From: Bagarius yarrelli
Taxonomy: Eukaryota; Chordata; Actinopteri; Siluriformes; Sisoridae
Assembly (NCBI GenBank): GCA_005784505.1
Contig: VCAZ01000012.1
Span: 2,173,511 to 2,237,510 of the forward strand
Length of the DNA stretch: 64,000 nt
Reading direction: 5' to 3'
Shown: piece by piece, positions 10,019 to 22,100 of the stretch
Layout of the letters: every line of letters starts with the position of its first letter
Position numbering within the stretch: position 1 is the first letter of the stretch
Translations under genes and position numbers: made by a program
The notes under the pieces: generated by a model
What the model was told of the DNA's origin: nothing
Seen by the model: the letters and a program-made list of their open reading frames with translations, nothing else
Database searches by the model: none

Positions 10019-13000
10019 GATCACTCAGTCCAATAAAATGACAGCGTTGTTAATCTTCATGATTCTATATTTCCTCCGTCCCATCCTGTAATGCAGCTGG
10101 CAGAATACAGTGCATTTGTCTTGTCTACTGTGGGTTTGTGGGTAATCTGGTTTTGGTGACTGAATAGACCAGTGCAGGTTTTATAGCAAACTCCTGCACA
10201 CACTTGCCTTGCAATCAATAAGGAGATGCTGACAAAATAAAAGCATACAATTAACCCATAATAAAGCTAAGAACATCTGCCCTTGCTATTGGCACGTGTC
10301 ATTTGTTTGCATAGTGTACATTTAGTCAACAAAAGGTAAATCAGGGTGTGTACAGAGTCTGCTTCTGCTTTACTCCTCTCTGTGCTGTCATAAATACTTG
10401 TAGCATTAGTAATGAACTTTCATCACTTTCATCTCTGAACTCCAATCTGTATTCATGTTTGGGTAGACAACAAATAGAATATTGTTCACCCAAACACTCA
10501 CCCAAACAGTTCAATAGTTTCACACTAATTAATTTAGTTGCATTTACCAAAAGTAGAATACATTTCTTGAAATAAACTGTACTAAAAAAAACTAACCCCG
10601 TTTATAAACGTTTTTCAGGCCAATTTTAAATTTATAATAAATAAAGTCACACATACAGTTAATTTATTTTATCTGTAAACTAAAAAAAGCCATACTTTTA
10701 CATATTTACAATCAACTTTTTAATCTGTAATATGTTTTCATGGAAATTTACATTATGTACATTAAGAAAGTTTATTTTGTAGATTTGTTCCTAATATTAT
10801 CAATAACATTTAATCACGTTTTAAAATAATTATCATACAGCTGTCATCAATCAAATTCAGTTAACCCCAAACTCGAATTACCTGATTTTTGTTGAATCTA
10901 CTTTTCATCTTAGTTTTGAAAGTATGCACCACAGTGACATCATCAGGAACAGGTTGTCAAAAAAATCTTATCAAGAAAGCAAAATTATAGCTGCTGCATG
11001 AATAATTGACAAGCATTGCATTTAACAACAAAATCATTTCTCTTGTTTTTTTACACGTCTAGGCTCTGAGGTGGCATAAAAATAAAGACTTTTCTCACAA
11101 ACACACAAGCTCAACTAAATCAGTCCAAACCATGAGGCAAAATGTCTTATGGTTTAATAATATAATAATAACATAATGATACCATAATAATGTAATAAAA
11201 CAGTCTTTTATATAAGGCATATTAGTATGTTTTTTTTAATTAACATAAGAATTTCCATACAGTGTAGAAGGTGTGGTAGCATCATATTTTAGGGCTTTCT
11301 AATTGTTGATCCTGTTTGGTCAGTGCTGTTTACCTAAGGACCCTTTTTAGTAAGAGACCCCATGGTTCTTGTCTTTTTACTAAAGAATGTTGCAGTTCTA
11401 ACTGATCCTGCATAGTATTTTAAAACTGCAGAAATCTTATGTTTCTATTCCCCACCTGTGCCTTGATAAGCTATAGACAAGCTTTAAAAAGATGCAGCTA
11501 AATTAAGTGTTCTATTATTTCAGTGTTGAAGGGTCTTTCACATAAATGTTTTTCAGGATCAAATTCCACACATTTTAAAGTGATTATAATAGTTGACAAA
11601 ATTTCCTTCTCATCCACTAATAACTGTCACATATAGTTTAAATAGAGAAAATATCCTAATTATGAACAAAGATGTATGAACAAAAATTACTATTAGCATT
11701 CAGTCTACTGGCCAAAGCATCATTAATATAAAACTGTTTAATTACTCTGTATATAAATGTGCCTGGACTGCCCATCCATCTGCCCATGAGGCCATGAAAC
11801 AGTGGCACTACTGGGTTTTCTTAAACAGTTCAGAGAGGAAATGGGATATCGAGAGTGTTTCACAGTCCTTCCTCTCCCCTACAGAAAATGAAGCCCATGC
11901 TGGAATAAAAAACAGAGCTATACAAACACACTCCTTGACCTTGGCATGTGTAAAGCATGTAGGAATAGCAGGAAGTGGAAGGGGTGGATTTATCCATGAC
12001 AAAAAGTTTTTGGGTCTTCTGTGTAAAACTAAATAGAAGCAATAGTACATAACAAAAAGCAATGCAGTTTGGCCTACAATATAAGAAATTAAAAGCTTTC
12101 TTAAAGATAATAATGTGTAATAACAATGATGTAATCCTTCAATTCGGGTCACATATGTGTAAAACTAATTTAGACATTTTAATTTATCATTTTATTTCAG
12201 TGTGTGGTTCAAGTTTTACACTTTAATACCAGGACTAGTACAATTCTGTTTTAGAAAAAAATCATTTTCTGTTAGTTCACCTCAATCATTTCCTGGAGCT
12301 TGTGTCTTTTTTGAAAGCAGAAGGCAAAATTAGCAATACAACAATCGAATGTCAGCTTAGTTATAGTTTGTATAGGGGTCAAAATTAGCAACTCAGAACC
12401 ATAATTTTCTAGTATCGGTCCCCTTTCGGCGTGTCTTTATGTGTAAGCACGCGTGTGTGTGCTGTTATAGTAAATACAGACGCTTTACCCTTGGCGCTGT
12501 GGTCACAGCCTAGTGGGTTGTGGCTAAAGTGGCTGTGAGTGGGGGTTCGGGTACAGGGGGATCTTTGGTTAGAGGTAGTCATCACTAGAACTGTAGTAGG
12601 GATCTGAGTGACTCTGTGCAGTCTGGCTAGGGTGGGCTCTGCCACAGGAACCCAGACTTTGGCACATACTCATCTCTGTTTCTTTCATAGAGGGATAGGA
12701 TTGTTTGTTCAAAGAAGCCACAACTTCAAGCAAATGAAAGCTGGGCTTTATTCTTCATTTTATTTTTAATCAAGTTAAGTGTCCTTAAATGGCCATTTTG
12801 CTGACGCATCTCAGTAATGAAATAGAGAGTAAATTAACTGGATTTTAACAAACAGCATCAGGATATAGGTATATTCTACGTCATAATGAAGGTAATTATA
12901 GATAGTCAATCTGTTTCTATAATAATAACCTCTTTTCAAAGACTGGGTCTTATGCGTAAGACATTCTTGTTAAAATTATGCGCTGTTACTATTTTGAAAA

Positions 13001-13640
13001 CAGCTGAAATTGTTTTCTTATGCCAAGAAGAGCTTGTTTAAAATTAGTATCAGGGATGCTGTTAAATCAATTGTCCTCATTTTAAAGCAGTTTTGCATAT
13101 TATCAGCGATATTTTGTCACTTGAGAACACTATAAAAATGCAGGGCTTTGTTGAAAACATGAAACATCTGATATTTATAGTTGCAGCTATAAATAAAAAC
13201 AACATTTAAACTCAGGAACCGGTTCTGCATCTGCCATTATTGTAAATTACACTAAACACAAAGGTTGAAAACTGACACGTGAGGCACAAAAAAAAAATTT
13301 GCATGTGCAGCATCTTTGTGGGCAGAATAAATTTGTTATTGAGAGAGATCAGAGCAGAATGGACAGACTGGTTTATGCTGCAAGGAAGTCAACTGTAACT
13401 TACATTAACCACACTTTAAAAACATAATGAACAGTGAAGCATCTCAAAACATTGACAAACCACTGGTAGTGACTGTCCTACAATAGTGTATTTAAATCCT
13501 GTCAGGAATCTGAGAACCATGTTGGAAACTGAGGAAATATTGGAAAACCATTATCTGGTATCTCAATCCTAAACACTGTATTGTTGTTTTGGATTAGAAT
13601 GGGTTTGCTTATGTTGTTGTGTTTGTTTGTTTGTTTTTTT
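10019..13640. other. Non-coding interval
   Basis: AT-rich sequence without recognisable exons or RNA genes. Open frames here are short and show no protein features. The only local contrast is the GC-richer patch at about 12410-12670. Confidence 0.5.
12410..12670. other. GC-richer unexplained patch
   Basis: A 260-base patch with CpG-containing words ('ttcggcgtg', 'gcacgcgtgtg') and repeated GGGG runs inside very AT-rich surroundings. A minus-strand open frame (12409-12645) covers it, but its Thr/Pro/His-rich product resembles no family I know. It may be regulatory DNA or a decayed repeat. Confidence 0.25.
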
Positions 13641-13644
13641 TTTT

Positions 13645-13666
13645 GGGGGGGGGGGGGGTGGGGGGG
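13645..13666 (+). repeat. Long G homopolymer (G14-T-G7)
   Basis: Fourteen Gs, one T and seven Gs, directly preceded by a run of eleven Ts. The tract can form intramolecular G-quadruplexes in principle. Length polymorphism or assembly error is likely. Confidence 0.85.
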
Positions 13667-13739
13667 TTGTAGTATTGTGCTGTATGTTATTTTGCCACAT
13701 ATACTTATACTACAGCGATATGAAATTTGTTTTTTAGCA

Positions 13740-13960
13740 TATACCAACTTAGAAAGTTGGGGTCAGAGCATAGGGTCAGCTATAATACAGCACCCCTGAA
13801 AGGGTTTAGGGTCTTCCTCAAGGCCCCAACAGGGTCTGACTGACGGGCTGACTGCCGTTGATGGGGCTTGACAAGTGGTTGTCAATAGTCCAGTCATTTT
13901 TTTATCTCTCATTGGTCCGCCTTCTTTTAGACAGACATTTGGCTTACTGGACATACATCC
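13740..13960. repeat. SINE/LINE-tail-like dispersed repeat
   Basis: Shares 'agggtcagctataatacagc' and 'ctcaaggccccaacaggg' with the segment at 35700-35935. Both resemble the 'ttgctcaggggcccaacagtgg' repeat at 29230-29450. It is an interspersed repeat family with at least three copies in the window. Confidence 0.5.
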
Positions 13961-13984
13961 ACAATTGTTGTTTTTATTCGAAGT

Positions 13985-14160
13985 GATAGTGTTAATAGTT
14001 ATGGCTCCGGGTTACTGACCAGAAGGTCACGGGTTCAAGCCCCAGCACCTCCAAGCTGTCACTGTCGAGCCCTTGAGAAAGGCTCTTAACCCTATCTGCT
14101 TTAGATTGTAGCATCATGGCTAACCCTAAGCCTTGACCCTATCTTCCCAACTAACCAGCA
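13985..14160 (+). repeat. tRNA-like SINE
   Basis: Contains 'ggctccgggttactgacc' followed by 'gggttcaagccccagcacc', which resembles a tRNA B box (GGTTCAAGCCC). The body then reads 'ccttgagaaaggctcttaaccct'. This layout fits the tRNA-derived SINEs common in otophysan fishes. It is not a functional tRNA: no full cloverleaf can be drawn. Confidence 0.55.
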
Positions 14161-14169
14161 TATGCAAAA

Positions 14170-16800
14170 ACAAATATTTTCAATAATTTTTGATGAATTT
14201 TTCACAAATAAAAACATTTTTAATTTTTGTTGTTTTTATTATTTGTTTTTAAGAATTATGTTTGACCATTTTTAGCCTTTGTTATATATCGTATATGTGA
14301 TACGACAGAGGGGAAATGGACCAAAAAAAGCCCTGAAATCAATCCTGGATCATCCAGAGCATACCAGAACCATGTATGTGTCATCACACTATGCACTACG
14401 CCATGGTGCGACAAGTTGCTCATACATTTTAAAGTTTTATATATAGTAAGTCATACTATTGCTCTTTTAGGTTCACTAAATTTAGTAGTCAAGTTTGCTA
14501 AGTAGTAATCTCGAATCCTGCCTCTCTCACATACTACTTCATAAGAACAACATAAAACTTAAATCTAATCTCGCTCTCTCTCAATCCACGATTCCGGCGT
14601 CTCTTTCGCTCTAGCTTAAGCTGCCACCACTTACTCACTGTCAAAATAAAAAGAGCAGTTAATTAGCATTCAAACTCACCACAGGTGCACAGCTATGCCC
14701 CCCTTCCACAGGCACCAAATTTGAATATTTCGGGAACACGAGTAACATAGAGAAACATATGATGCAATTCTACTCCAGTTTTACTCAAACAAATCACGAG
14801 CAAGTAGCAAAGCTTCCACCTGAATTCTGAAAAAGCGAAACAAATTACTCAGTTAGTGGTGTGTTTTATTGTCAAGGATTTGTGCCTGTAATCCGTCGTT
14901 GAGCCAAGGTACAGTGTGCCTTTAAGATGTTATTTAAGTGTTCTTCATAGTAGTTATAATAATCTGACATTTCGATGTTTTATTCAGAGCTTGTTCATCC
15001 TGAAAACAACTTTGTTAATAAAAGAAAATTTATGAAACCAAATCATCTTTTTTTTAGATGCATGATACTGTCCAACTTTAAACAAAAAGCATAGAAACTC
15101 CAATTCTGGTTAAAATGTTATGATGTAAACATGTATTTACACAGCAGAAGAATTAGAAAAAAGTGTAGATTAAGAATCGTTTTTTTTAAATTGGATCGTG
15201 ACTCCCAGAATCGGAATCCGATTGTGAAGTACCTAAAGCACCCCTACTGTCCCCACAGCCTGCGGAAATAAAGCTAGTGGAAACAAATGCTGGTGTTGTT
15301 GGTTTTTTACCTTTAAGGAGATTTTTGCACAGCTATTCACTGGTGCAGGGTAATCTCTTTCTGTGATTTGCAACAATAAAACTCCAAATGAGGAGGAACT
15401 GTCAGGTTATGTTTCAGAGGTCAACTCCCACCCACCCTCCTTCTGTAGGAATGGCCTGTGCTCATTGCAACATATGCTGCCTGTTGCACAGCCACCATCT
15501 GTTCCATCCTAACTGATGAAGTGATCCTGTTGCCATGGAGATCGAGCCATTCAGTGAACTGGCCTTGGAAACATTTCCATCAGGAGCTTTTTTTAAAGTC
15601 TCTTATTGTGTTGTACAGAACACTTAATACAATTCTGATCAGCAGAGGAAGCTAAAAATGGGCCACATCAATTTTTTTTGACTTGTTTATCATGTTGATC
15701 CCAGTTAACCCTCCTTCAGGGCCATGTTATTCCATATCAAGATAATTTTCTACTATTTATACTGCCATTACATTGTATGAATGACTGCATAATTAAAGGT
15801 ATGGAAGTTAATATAGCATTAAATAGTAAACTAGGCATAATTTGCAAGTTAAACAGAACTACATTTATTGTACATGTTTAATTTTAAGCAGCAAATATTC
15901 CCAGGAGTATCGACCAACGACATACTTCGCTGAGGACAGCCGGCTCTTTGTGTAACTACTGTACATGGCAACTCTGAGGTTGATGTCTTTGCTTATAACT
16001 GCCACTTTTTTGTTAAATTTAGGCCACAAATGAGGGGAAACAGCAGTGCCAAACAAAAGAGCCAAAAGAATAGCCAACGTCTGTGGAAATACAATCCAAA
16101 TGCCTGTGCCTGCAACCTGTCTGCTTCTTTTCAGCTCAACTCGGTCTAACCAAATCTTTGTTTAACAGACAAATGATAATGACTGAACGAGCCATGCTTT
16201 CTTATTGGTCCTGTTAGCCATATGTCAGTTTTTAAAGTTGAAATGAAAATGTCTTCAATGTCTTCAATAAAAATGGCATCGTAAACTCAGACAGTGCTAC
16301 TTATACAATAGAATATACAACCTGTAAGGTCACAACACTGTATAGCACAAATGGAAAATGGGTTAAAATTACAGGCAGCATTTTAGTAGGTTTACGTAAC
16401 GTGTGTAAAGTGATGATATGGAGGAAAGCAGTTGTGATTTGCTACCATATTGTGAAAAATGTCCACATCAGGAAGGCACCTGCAAGCCAATGTGGGACAG
16501 AGGGAGTGTGTGGAAGTGGAGGTTAGGTGTAAAGGATGTAAAAGGAAGGGAGTGCACTTCCTCTCTTCTCAACTCAGGCAGATAGAATGCTTGTTGAACA
16601 TTTCTGGTTGGATTTTGTTTTACTGGTACTTCTCAGCCCTGCCCAGTGACTACAGTATGCCTTATCAGTTCCATGTGGTAATGTTACCCTGTAAGCACTG
16701 TGACAATTCAGTGCAGTTTTATAGGGCACGTGTCAAGCTTTCTGTTATCACTATACATTTAAACAGATTTTACTTCTGACTTTTACAATTCCTGAGCAAC
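14170..16800. other. Non-coding interval
   Basis: No gene is recognised. At 15180-15250, 'gaatcggaatccgattgtg' and 'aagcacccct' resemble the end of a fish hAT-type DNA element. A GC-richer block at about 15440-15640 is listed separately. The rest is AT-rich. Confidence 0.45.
15440..15640. other. Unexplained GC-richer block with RFX-like half site
   Basis: Holds 'gttgccatggaga' near 15528, which resembles an RFX X-box with one good half. The surrounding 200 bases are more complex in composition than the flanks. A 65-codon plus-strand frame covers it without family resemblance. A conserved non-coding element is a reasonable guess only. Confidence 0.25.
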
Positions 16801-16804
16801 AATT

Positions 16805-16990
16805 CTTATTGTATAAAATAAAATGTAAATGTAAATGTAATTCAGACATCTGCTGAATGACATGAATTTTTCTCAATAGAAACTGACTACAACAATTACC
16901 TCATTTATACAACTAGGCAGTAGAGAGTAGGGGCCTTGCTTAGGTGTCCAATAGTGGGGCCTAGTGGCAAAGTGCTGATAGCAATTGTCG
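16805..16990 (+). repeat. SINE-like dispersed repeat
   Basis: Begins with repeated 'atgtaa' words and 'cagacatctgctgaatgac', then 'tcatttatacaactaggcag' and 'gggccttgcttaggtgtcc'. The same order occurs at 29230-29450 in the same orientation, in better condition. Confidence 0.5.
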
Positions 16991-17479
16991 GAACTATAAA
17001 TTAATTTCTTTTAGATTACAAAACAGATCTCAGAGGGCCCACAATGTGCGCGGGCCCTTAAAATCGTCCTAAACAACAACCCCACCCACCCTCACTCCCT
17101 GGGGGCCCCGCATAGTGGTGCTCAAAATCACAACCTGTGTGTGTGTGTGCAAATGGACTAAGTCAAAAAGAAATTTTAGCTTGTTAATGCTAAAGACTGG
17201 TTTGTAAAATGTGACGCCTCCACAACACTAAGGAATTTACACCACTCTTCTTCATTTTGTACTATAATGATTGTTATTTTTGAAACAGACTGAATGCTGG
17301 TCTCCAGTTCCCAATGTAGACTGTCTTGAACTTTGGGTGACTGAAACAATAGTTATGATTAATATCCACTGCCACAAGTGTGTGCGGTAGACAACAATTT
17401 TTGACACGAAACAAGTGTGTTGGAATCTCTCAATAACCAAAAACAGTCCAAAGTATACAGTCCTAACTTTAAATCAGCG

Positions 17480-17610
17480 TTTACAGCAATCCTTAGTTTG
17501 CTTAAGTCATCCCTTTGTTTTAAAGACTATGTTAAAGTTAACTATGTTTGCAGTCTCTACTGGTTGTGTTTATTTCAAGATGAGCTCTTGAGTTAAATCC
17601 TGCTTTTTCT
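17480..17610 (+). mobile_element. Partial 5' LTR of gypsy element
   Basis: Shares 'tttgcttaag' and 'cagtctctactg' in order with the 3' LTR at about 18990-19065, so it is the remnant of the left LTR. Its outer part cannot be delimited. Confidence 0.6.
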
Positions 17611-17689
17611 CCAGCCAAAGCTGCACTCAGCGCTCCATCGGTGCTAATTTACTCCATCAGTGCAATGGTTAATCCTAAACCGCTTTCTG

Positions 17690-18697
17690 GTTCAAAGGAA
17701 GAATGCAATTGATTCATTTTGCAACGTTGTCTGGCTTTAAAAATGCAACCGCACAGGTTTTCGACTTATGATCTCCCAGTGCCCTCTAAGTCAGCCCTTT
17801 CACTGAACTCTACAGCTATCGAAAGTCCCCTAGAGAATCCCTCGATTGACATTCCTCCAGAGTACTCCCACACCGTGATGTTTTCTACCCGAGAAGAGTC
17901 TCCAACCTACCTCCAGACTGTCCTTGGGATTGCACTATTGAGTTACTGTCCAATGAACCTGTGCCCAGAGGAAAGATCTATCCACTTTCTATTCTTAAAA
18001 AAAAGCAATGGAGGATTACATTTCTGAGGCTCTTAAACAGAGATATATCTGTCCCTTCACGTCTCCCACAGCCTCCAGCTTCTTCTTTATTGAAAAAAAG
18101 AATAGTGGGCTTCGCCCCCTGTATAGATTACATGGTCCCATCCACCTTAGAACAGCTCAGAGGAGCCCACATCTTCATGAAACTTGATCTTAGAAGCACT
18201 TACAATTTGATCTGCTTCCGCAATGGAGATGAGAGGAAGACAACTTTTTTTTCTACACAAGATATCAGAATGCACTTACAATGCAAAAAGTTGTCCTCCA
18301 GATACATAGGTATATTCCCAGTAATCAGACAGATTAACCTGATGACCTACGAACTCAAACTCCCGGCACAGTATCACATCCTAAATCTTCCTAAATCTTA
18401 CCACTCACCTGTTTCTCCTCTACCCACAGAGCCTGAGCAGTCTGGGGAATCCTGCTCTTCCCGTGGTCCTAGAGAATGGCACGGAAATCTTAAGGTCCCA
18501 ACGTTGAGGCAGGTACCTGGTAGACTGGAAAGGTTATGGACCAAAAGAGAGGTTCTGGGATGACATTCTAGATCCTACCCTACTCACAGAGTTTCACGAA
18601 TCCCACCCTCAAGACCCAGCCGCACACAGCAGAGGCAGACTGCCACGATGAAGGGTCTACTGGGCCCCAGAAGTAGACCTTGACATGGGGGGGGGGC
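17690..18697 (+). mobile_element. Ty3/gypsy internal region, heavily deleted
   Basis: The 5' part holds sequence preceding the gypsy RT (IDIPPEYS, then LSYCPMNLCPE and RGKIYPLSI in a neighbouring frame). RT signatures follow: RIVGFAPCIDY, VPSTLEQLRG and MKLDLRSTYNLICFRNGDE near 18180-18235. The sequence then jumps to the far end of pol, LTEFHESHPQ near 18580-18610, which is typical of the tail after a gypsy chromodomain. Most of RT, RNase H and integrase are deleted and frames shift several times. A run of G at 18687-18696 forms the polypurine tract directly before the 3' LTR. Confidence 0.8.
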
Positions 18698-19143
18698 TGA
18701 CACAGACACGCCAGTCTCCACCACACTTTGCTGTTGTTTTTCTCCAGAATACTAAATACACACACCTGAACTTCAATCCCTAATTAGCCAACTCGTCTTA
18801 TTTAAGTCAGTCACTCACCTCAGTCGCTGTCTGGTCTCAACTAAGAAAGAAGAACTCTTTCTCCCGTGTTCCAAGGTTTCGCATTGCGCTTTAAGTGTGT
18901 GTTCAAAGGACTTTGAGACTTTTACACCCCTCACACTACTGGCGAGTAAATGTTATCTCTGGAGTGACTTTGTGTATGTCTTATGTTCGGGGTAATCCTA
19001 TGTTTGCTTAAGCCATCCCGTCGTTTCAAAGATTCTAAGTTTACTACGTTCACAGTCTCTACTGTTTGTGTTTACTTCTGGAATAAAAGTGATCTGTTTG
19101 ATTTTAACGAAACGTTGTGATTGTGAGTCTGCATCCAGTTACA
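18698..19143 (+). mobile_element. 3' LTR of gypsy element
   Basis: Begins TGACAC right after the G-rich polypurine tract and ends near 'ccagttaca'. A TATA-like 'ttatttaag' is near 18797 and AATAAA is at about 19082. Part of it is repeated at 17480-17610 before the internal region. The exact right end is uncertain by a few bases. Confidence 0.65.
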
Positions 19144-22100
19144 TACATACACTGACATCTGTATTTATTCAACTGACAGAAGTAATCCTTACATGCTCAG
19201 TAGCTTCACTGCTAATACTTTAATAACTCAGGGTTGTCTTGTGGATGTCTGGTAGGAAAAATCCCACTCGCTTATTTCAAAAAGGATTTAAACACTGCCA
19301 AAATAGCAAACATAAATCCCCACACAAGCTTGGAATTAAATTTAGCTGAGTTGTGATTTACTGGAGCCCGTGAGTCCAGTCACCACTAAAAAAGTGGTGT
19401 ATCACAAAACAAAGGGAACACGAGAGAAAGAGAGAGAGAGAGAAACCTCACATATTGCATGCGGTGGCCAAACCGTTGCCCCCACCCCAACCCACCACCA
19501 TGATCTGCAACGCCTTAAAAAAGCAGCAAATCAGAACCAGTTTTATTTTTTACCCACATTTGAAAGAGACTATTGCTGATGATCCAAATATATTTTAATG
19601 TGTGCCTCTAAAGGCAACCAGCAAGACAATAAAAAACTATAAAAAAGGACCAAAAAGAGAAAAATAGTGTCAAAACCTCGGCAGCCTCTTATTATCGTTC
19701 GGAACCGCCCTCTCACGTAGTGCACTGCATTTGGGTTGCGTTACTCCTGACAACTTGGAACAGTCTCAATTCCTATTTTAAAAATAAAGCATTACCAGTT
19801 AAAGATTGACCCTTTGAAGTTGTTTGTATCACTATGAAATTAAGTATATGAAAAGATTTTTAGTTTTTTTTTACATGGTTGTTATTAAAAGGCCTAGACA
19901 TGTTCTTAGGTTTCATCAACTTTAGTTGTTTTTTAGAGCTGAACTGCTACAGTGTGAAATCCTCTAAATGAATCTCAGCAAAGTGTTAATGTTTTCTGCT
20001 CTTGTAATAGCTTGACCTAAAGTGGACCTTAACTAATAAACCAGTCGTTCTATTTCTAGATTAAAATGTGACTTCTTTACCTTTTTATATCCCCAATTAC
20101 CTATAATAACATACAGAGCAGATAAAGTCAGGGGCCTTAGCGGGAAAGATTTATGCTAAACTGCGTATCATTAACTTTATGTTTTTTCAGTATGATTTGG
20201 GAACTGACTTATTGCATGGATCCATCTATTTAGTAAACATCTGGAATTTGCTGGAACTGTGGCATGTCCTGGAGGTCCTATAATCATTAAGCACATCTTA
20301 AGCAACCATGTAGAAGAGCTGTGAGACCGCATGTGGCTTTGAAGTTAGCACAGGACTCACCCCCTCCTAGATCAGGGAACAACAATGTCAGCAGTGTCCA
20401 ATTACAGAAACTTACATTAAACTTACATTTTGAAGACCAATCCAGTCTAAAGGTTTTCCTCAGTACTCTGTATGAGTTTAGCATTCTCTGCTGTGTCCCA
20501 CTGAATAAGTTCAATTACCTTTTACTACCTTTTGCTGCAAACACACTAATGTCCCACAGATGGTACCTGAGCTGTGCATTTTCTCTGATCTGATGTCAAT
20601 TGCATGCATGTTAAGCTAAAGTGTGAGAGCGTAACATTGTATTCTGCCTTTCCATGAATTGCCTGGGCCTCACTCAGGTAACCCACTCCAGGGTCTTTCG
20701 TCAATAAATCTTGAGTAAGCTGCTTACCCAAAGAGAACCTCTTTGATCCTGAGCTCAGGAGCAGTAAATAGCTTTGATGCCACGTTAGCGCTTTCCATGT
20801 TTCACAAAGCCAGGCTCTACGGGTCTGGGATGAATAGAGGTGTTACCTTGATCTTACAGCAACTCTGAAGAGAATGGAGAGAGGTGAGAAGGGGAAGTGT
20901 GAGCGCAGAACGGGAAAAGCTGCTTAATTTTTTTCTATTATCATGCAAATTTTGGCAACTAAATTTTACTTACCAAGACCATCAGGTTTGCAAAAAGACA
21001 AAGGCAAACACCTTGCGGACTACAACTGCAGAATGCAGACAGGGGTCTATGTCAGCATTACTTCAAAAGAAGTAACACCTCCATGCTTAAAATACACTGT
21101 GTGTTGGTTGAAATGAATACATTTATTTCAACTAAGACAAATTAAATTTATATAATTTGGTCACTCAAACACAACTGTTAATTTTATTGTACTGTTGCAT
21201 CAGAAAAACCACATGTGCTTGCTTGAATCAGGAAGTAACAACAATTCTCAGTCTTGCCACTCGGGACGTCAGGTATGAAATATCAGGCCCAACTTACCTC
21301 CTATTAACCAAAACAAAGTTGATTTTCTGCTTGCCCAGAGTGTTTCTGTGAAACAGCACAAAGTGTATCCTGCAGATGAGCCAGTTATTATAGCAGTAAA
21401 ATGGACTCCCTGTGCTGCAGGCAAGTAAATTTCACAGCACGGTTGCCAGGGTTTCCCTTACACAGAACTGTGTCAAACAGCAGCCTGCCACCCTTCACTC
21501 TAGGTTGCTCTAATCAAGCAGAAAGACCATCTGTATGTCAGTATAATAATTATAACATGATTACCAAGGATGGTGAAAATGAGAATGACAGACAGGTACA
21601 TAGTGTTTTGGATGTAGGCTTGTCATATCAGAGGCTATGTATAAAACAAAATGTAAAAAAAGATTTTTTACACTTTAGCCTCTATTCTCACCATGTTCAG
21701 TTCGAAATGCTAATGTCCTTAAGAGCTACCATTCCACATCAGCTTGGAAAAGAGATAGATGTGAATAACAGACAATGGATTTAATTTGTATCATGAAAGT
21801 TTTTAACTCTATTGAGATAGATATAAAATTAAATGTAGCATTTTGCCATATTAAAACATTTTGTAAACATTATCTAAACAAAAAAGGTAAAATGAACAGT
21901 TTGAAAAATACTATAAAACTCAATCACCTAAAGTGTCCTAGGAAAGAACTTTGATTTCAGATTATTTGAGTCCTTCAATACACAAGTGAACAGAAGAGGT
22001 GGAAGTCTGGCAGACAGCAGCAGTCTGTGATGGTGTCAAAAAGGAAGCATTGGTCAGCTTTGGTATCTCCAGATCAGCAGATTAAAGGCTGCATTTAGAA

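Noticed and set aside
11794..12152. Overlapping frames on both strands near 12 kb
   Set aside because: No conserved motif, no splice context and AT-rich codon use on both strands.
13985..14160. Possible tRNA gene
   Set aside because: Only a B-box-like word is present and no cloverleaf forms; it fits a tRNA-derived SINE.
17961..18563. 200-codon plus-strand frame as a host gene
   Set aside because: It contains gypsy RT and chromodomain-linked wording and is a chance join across a deleted retrotransposon.
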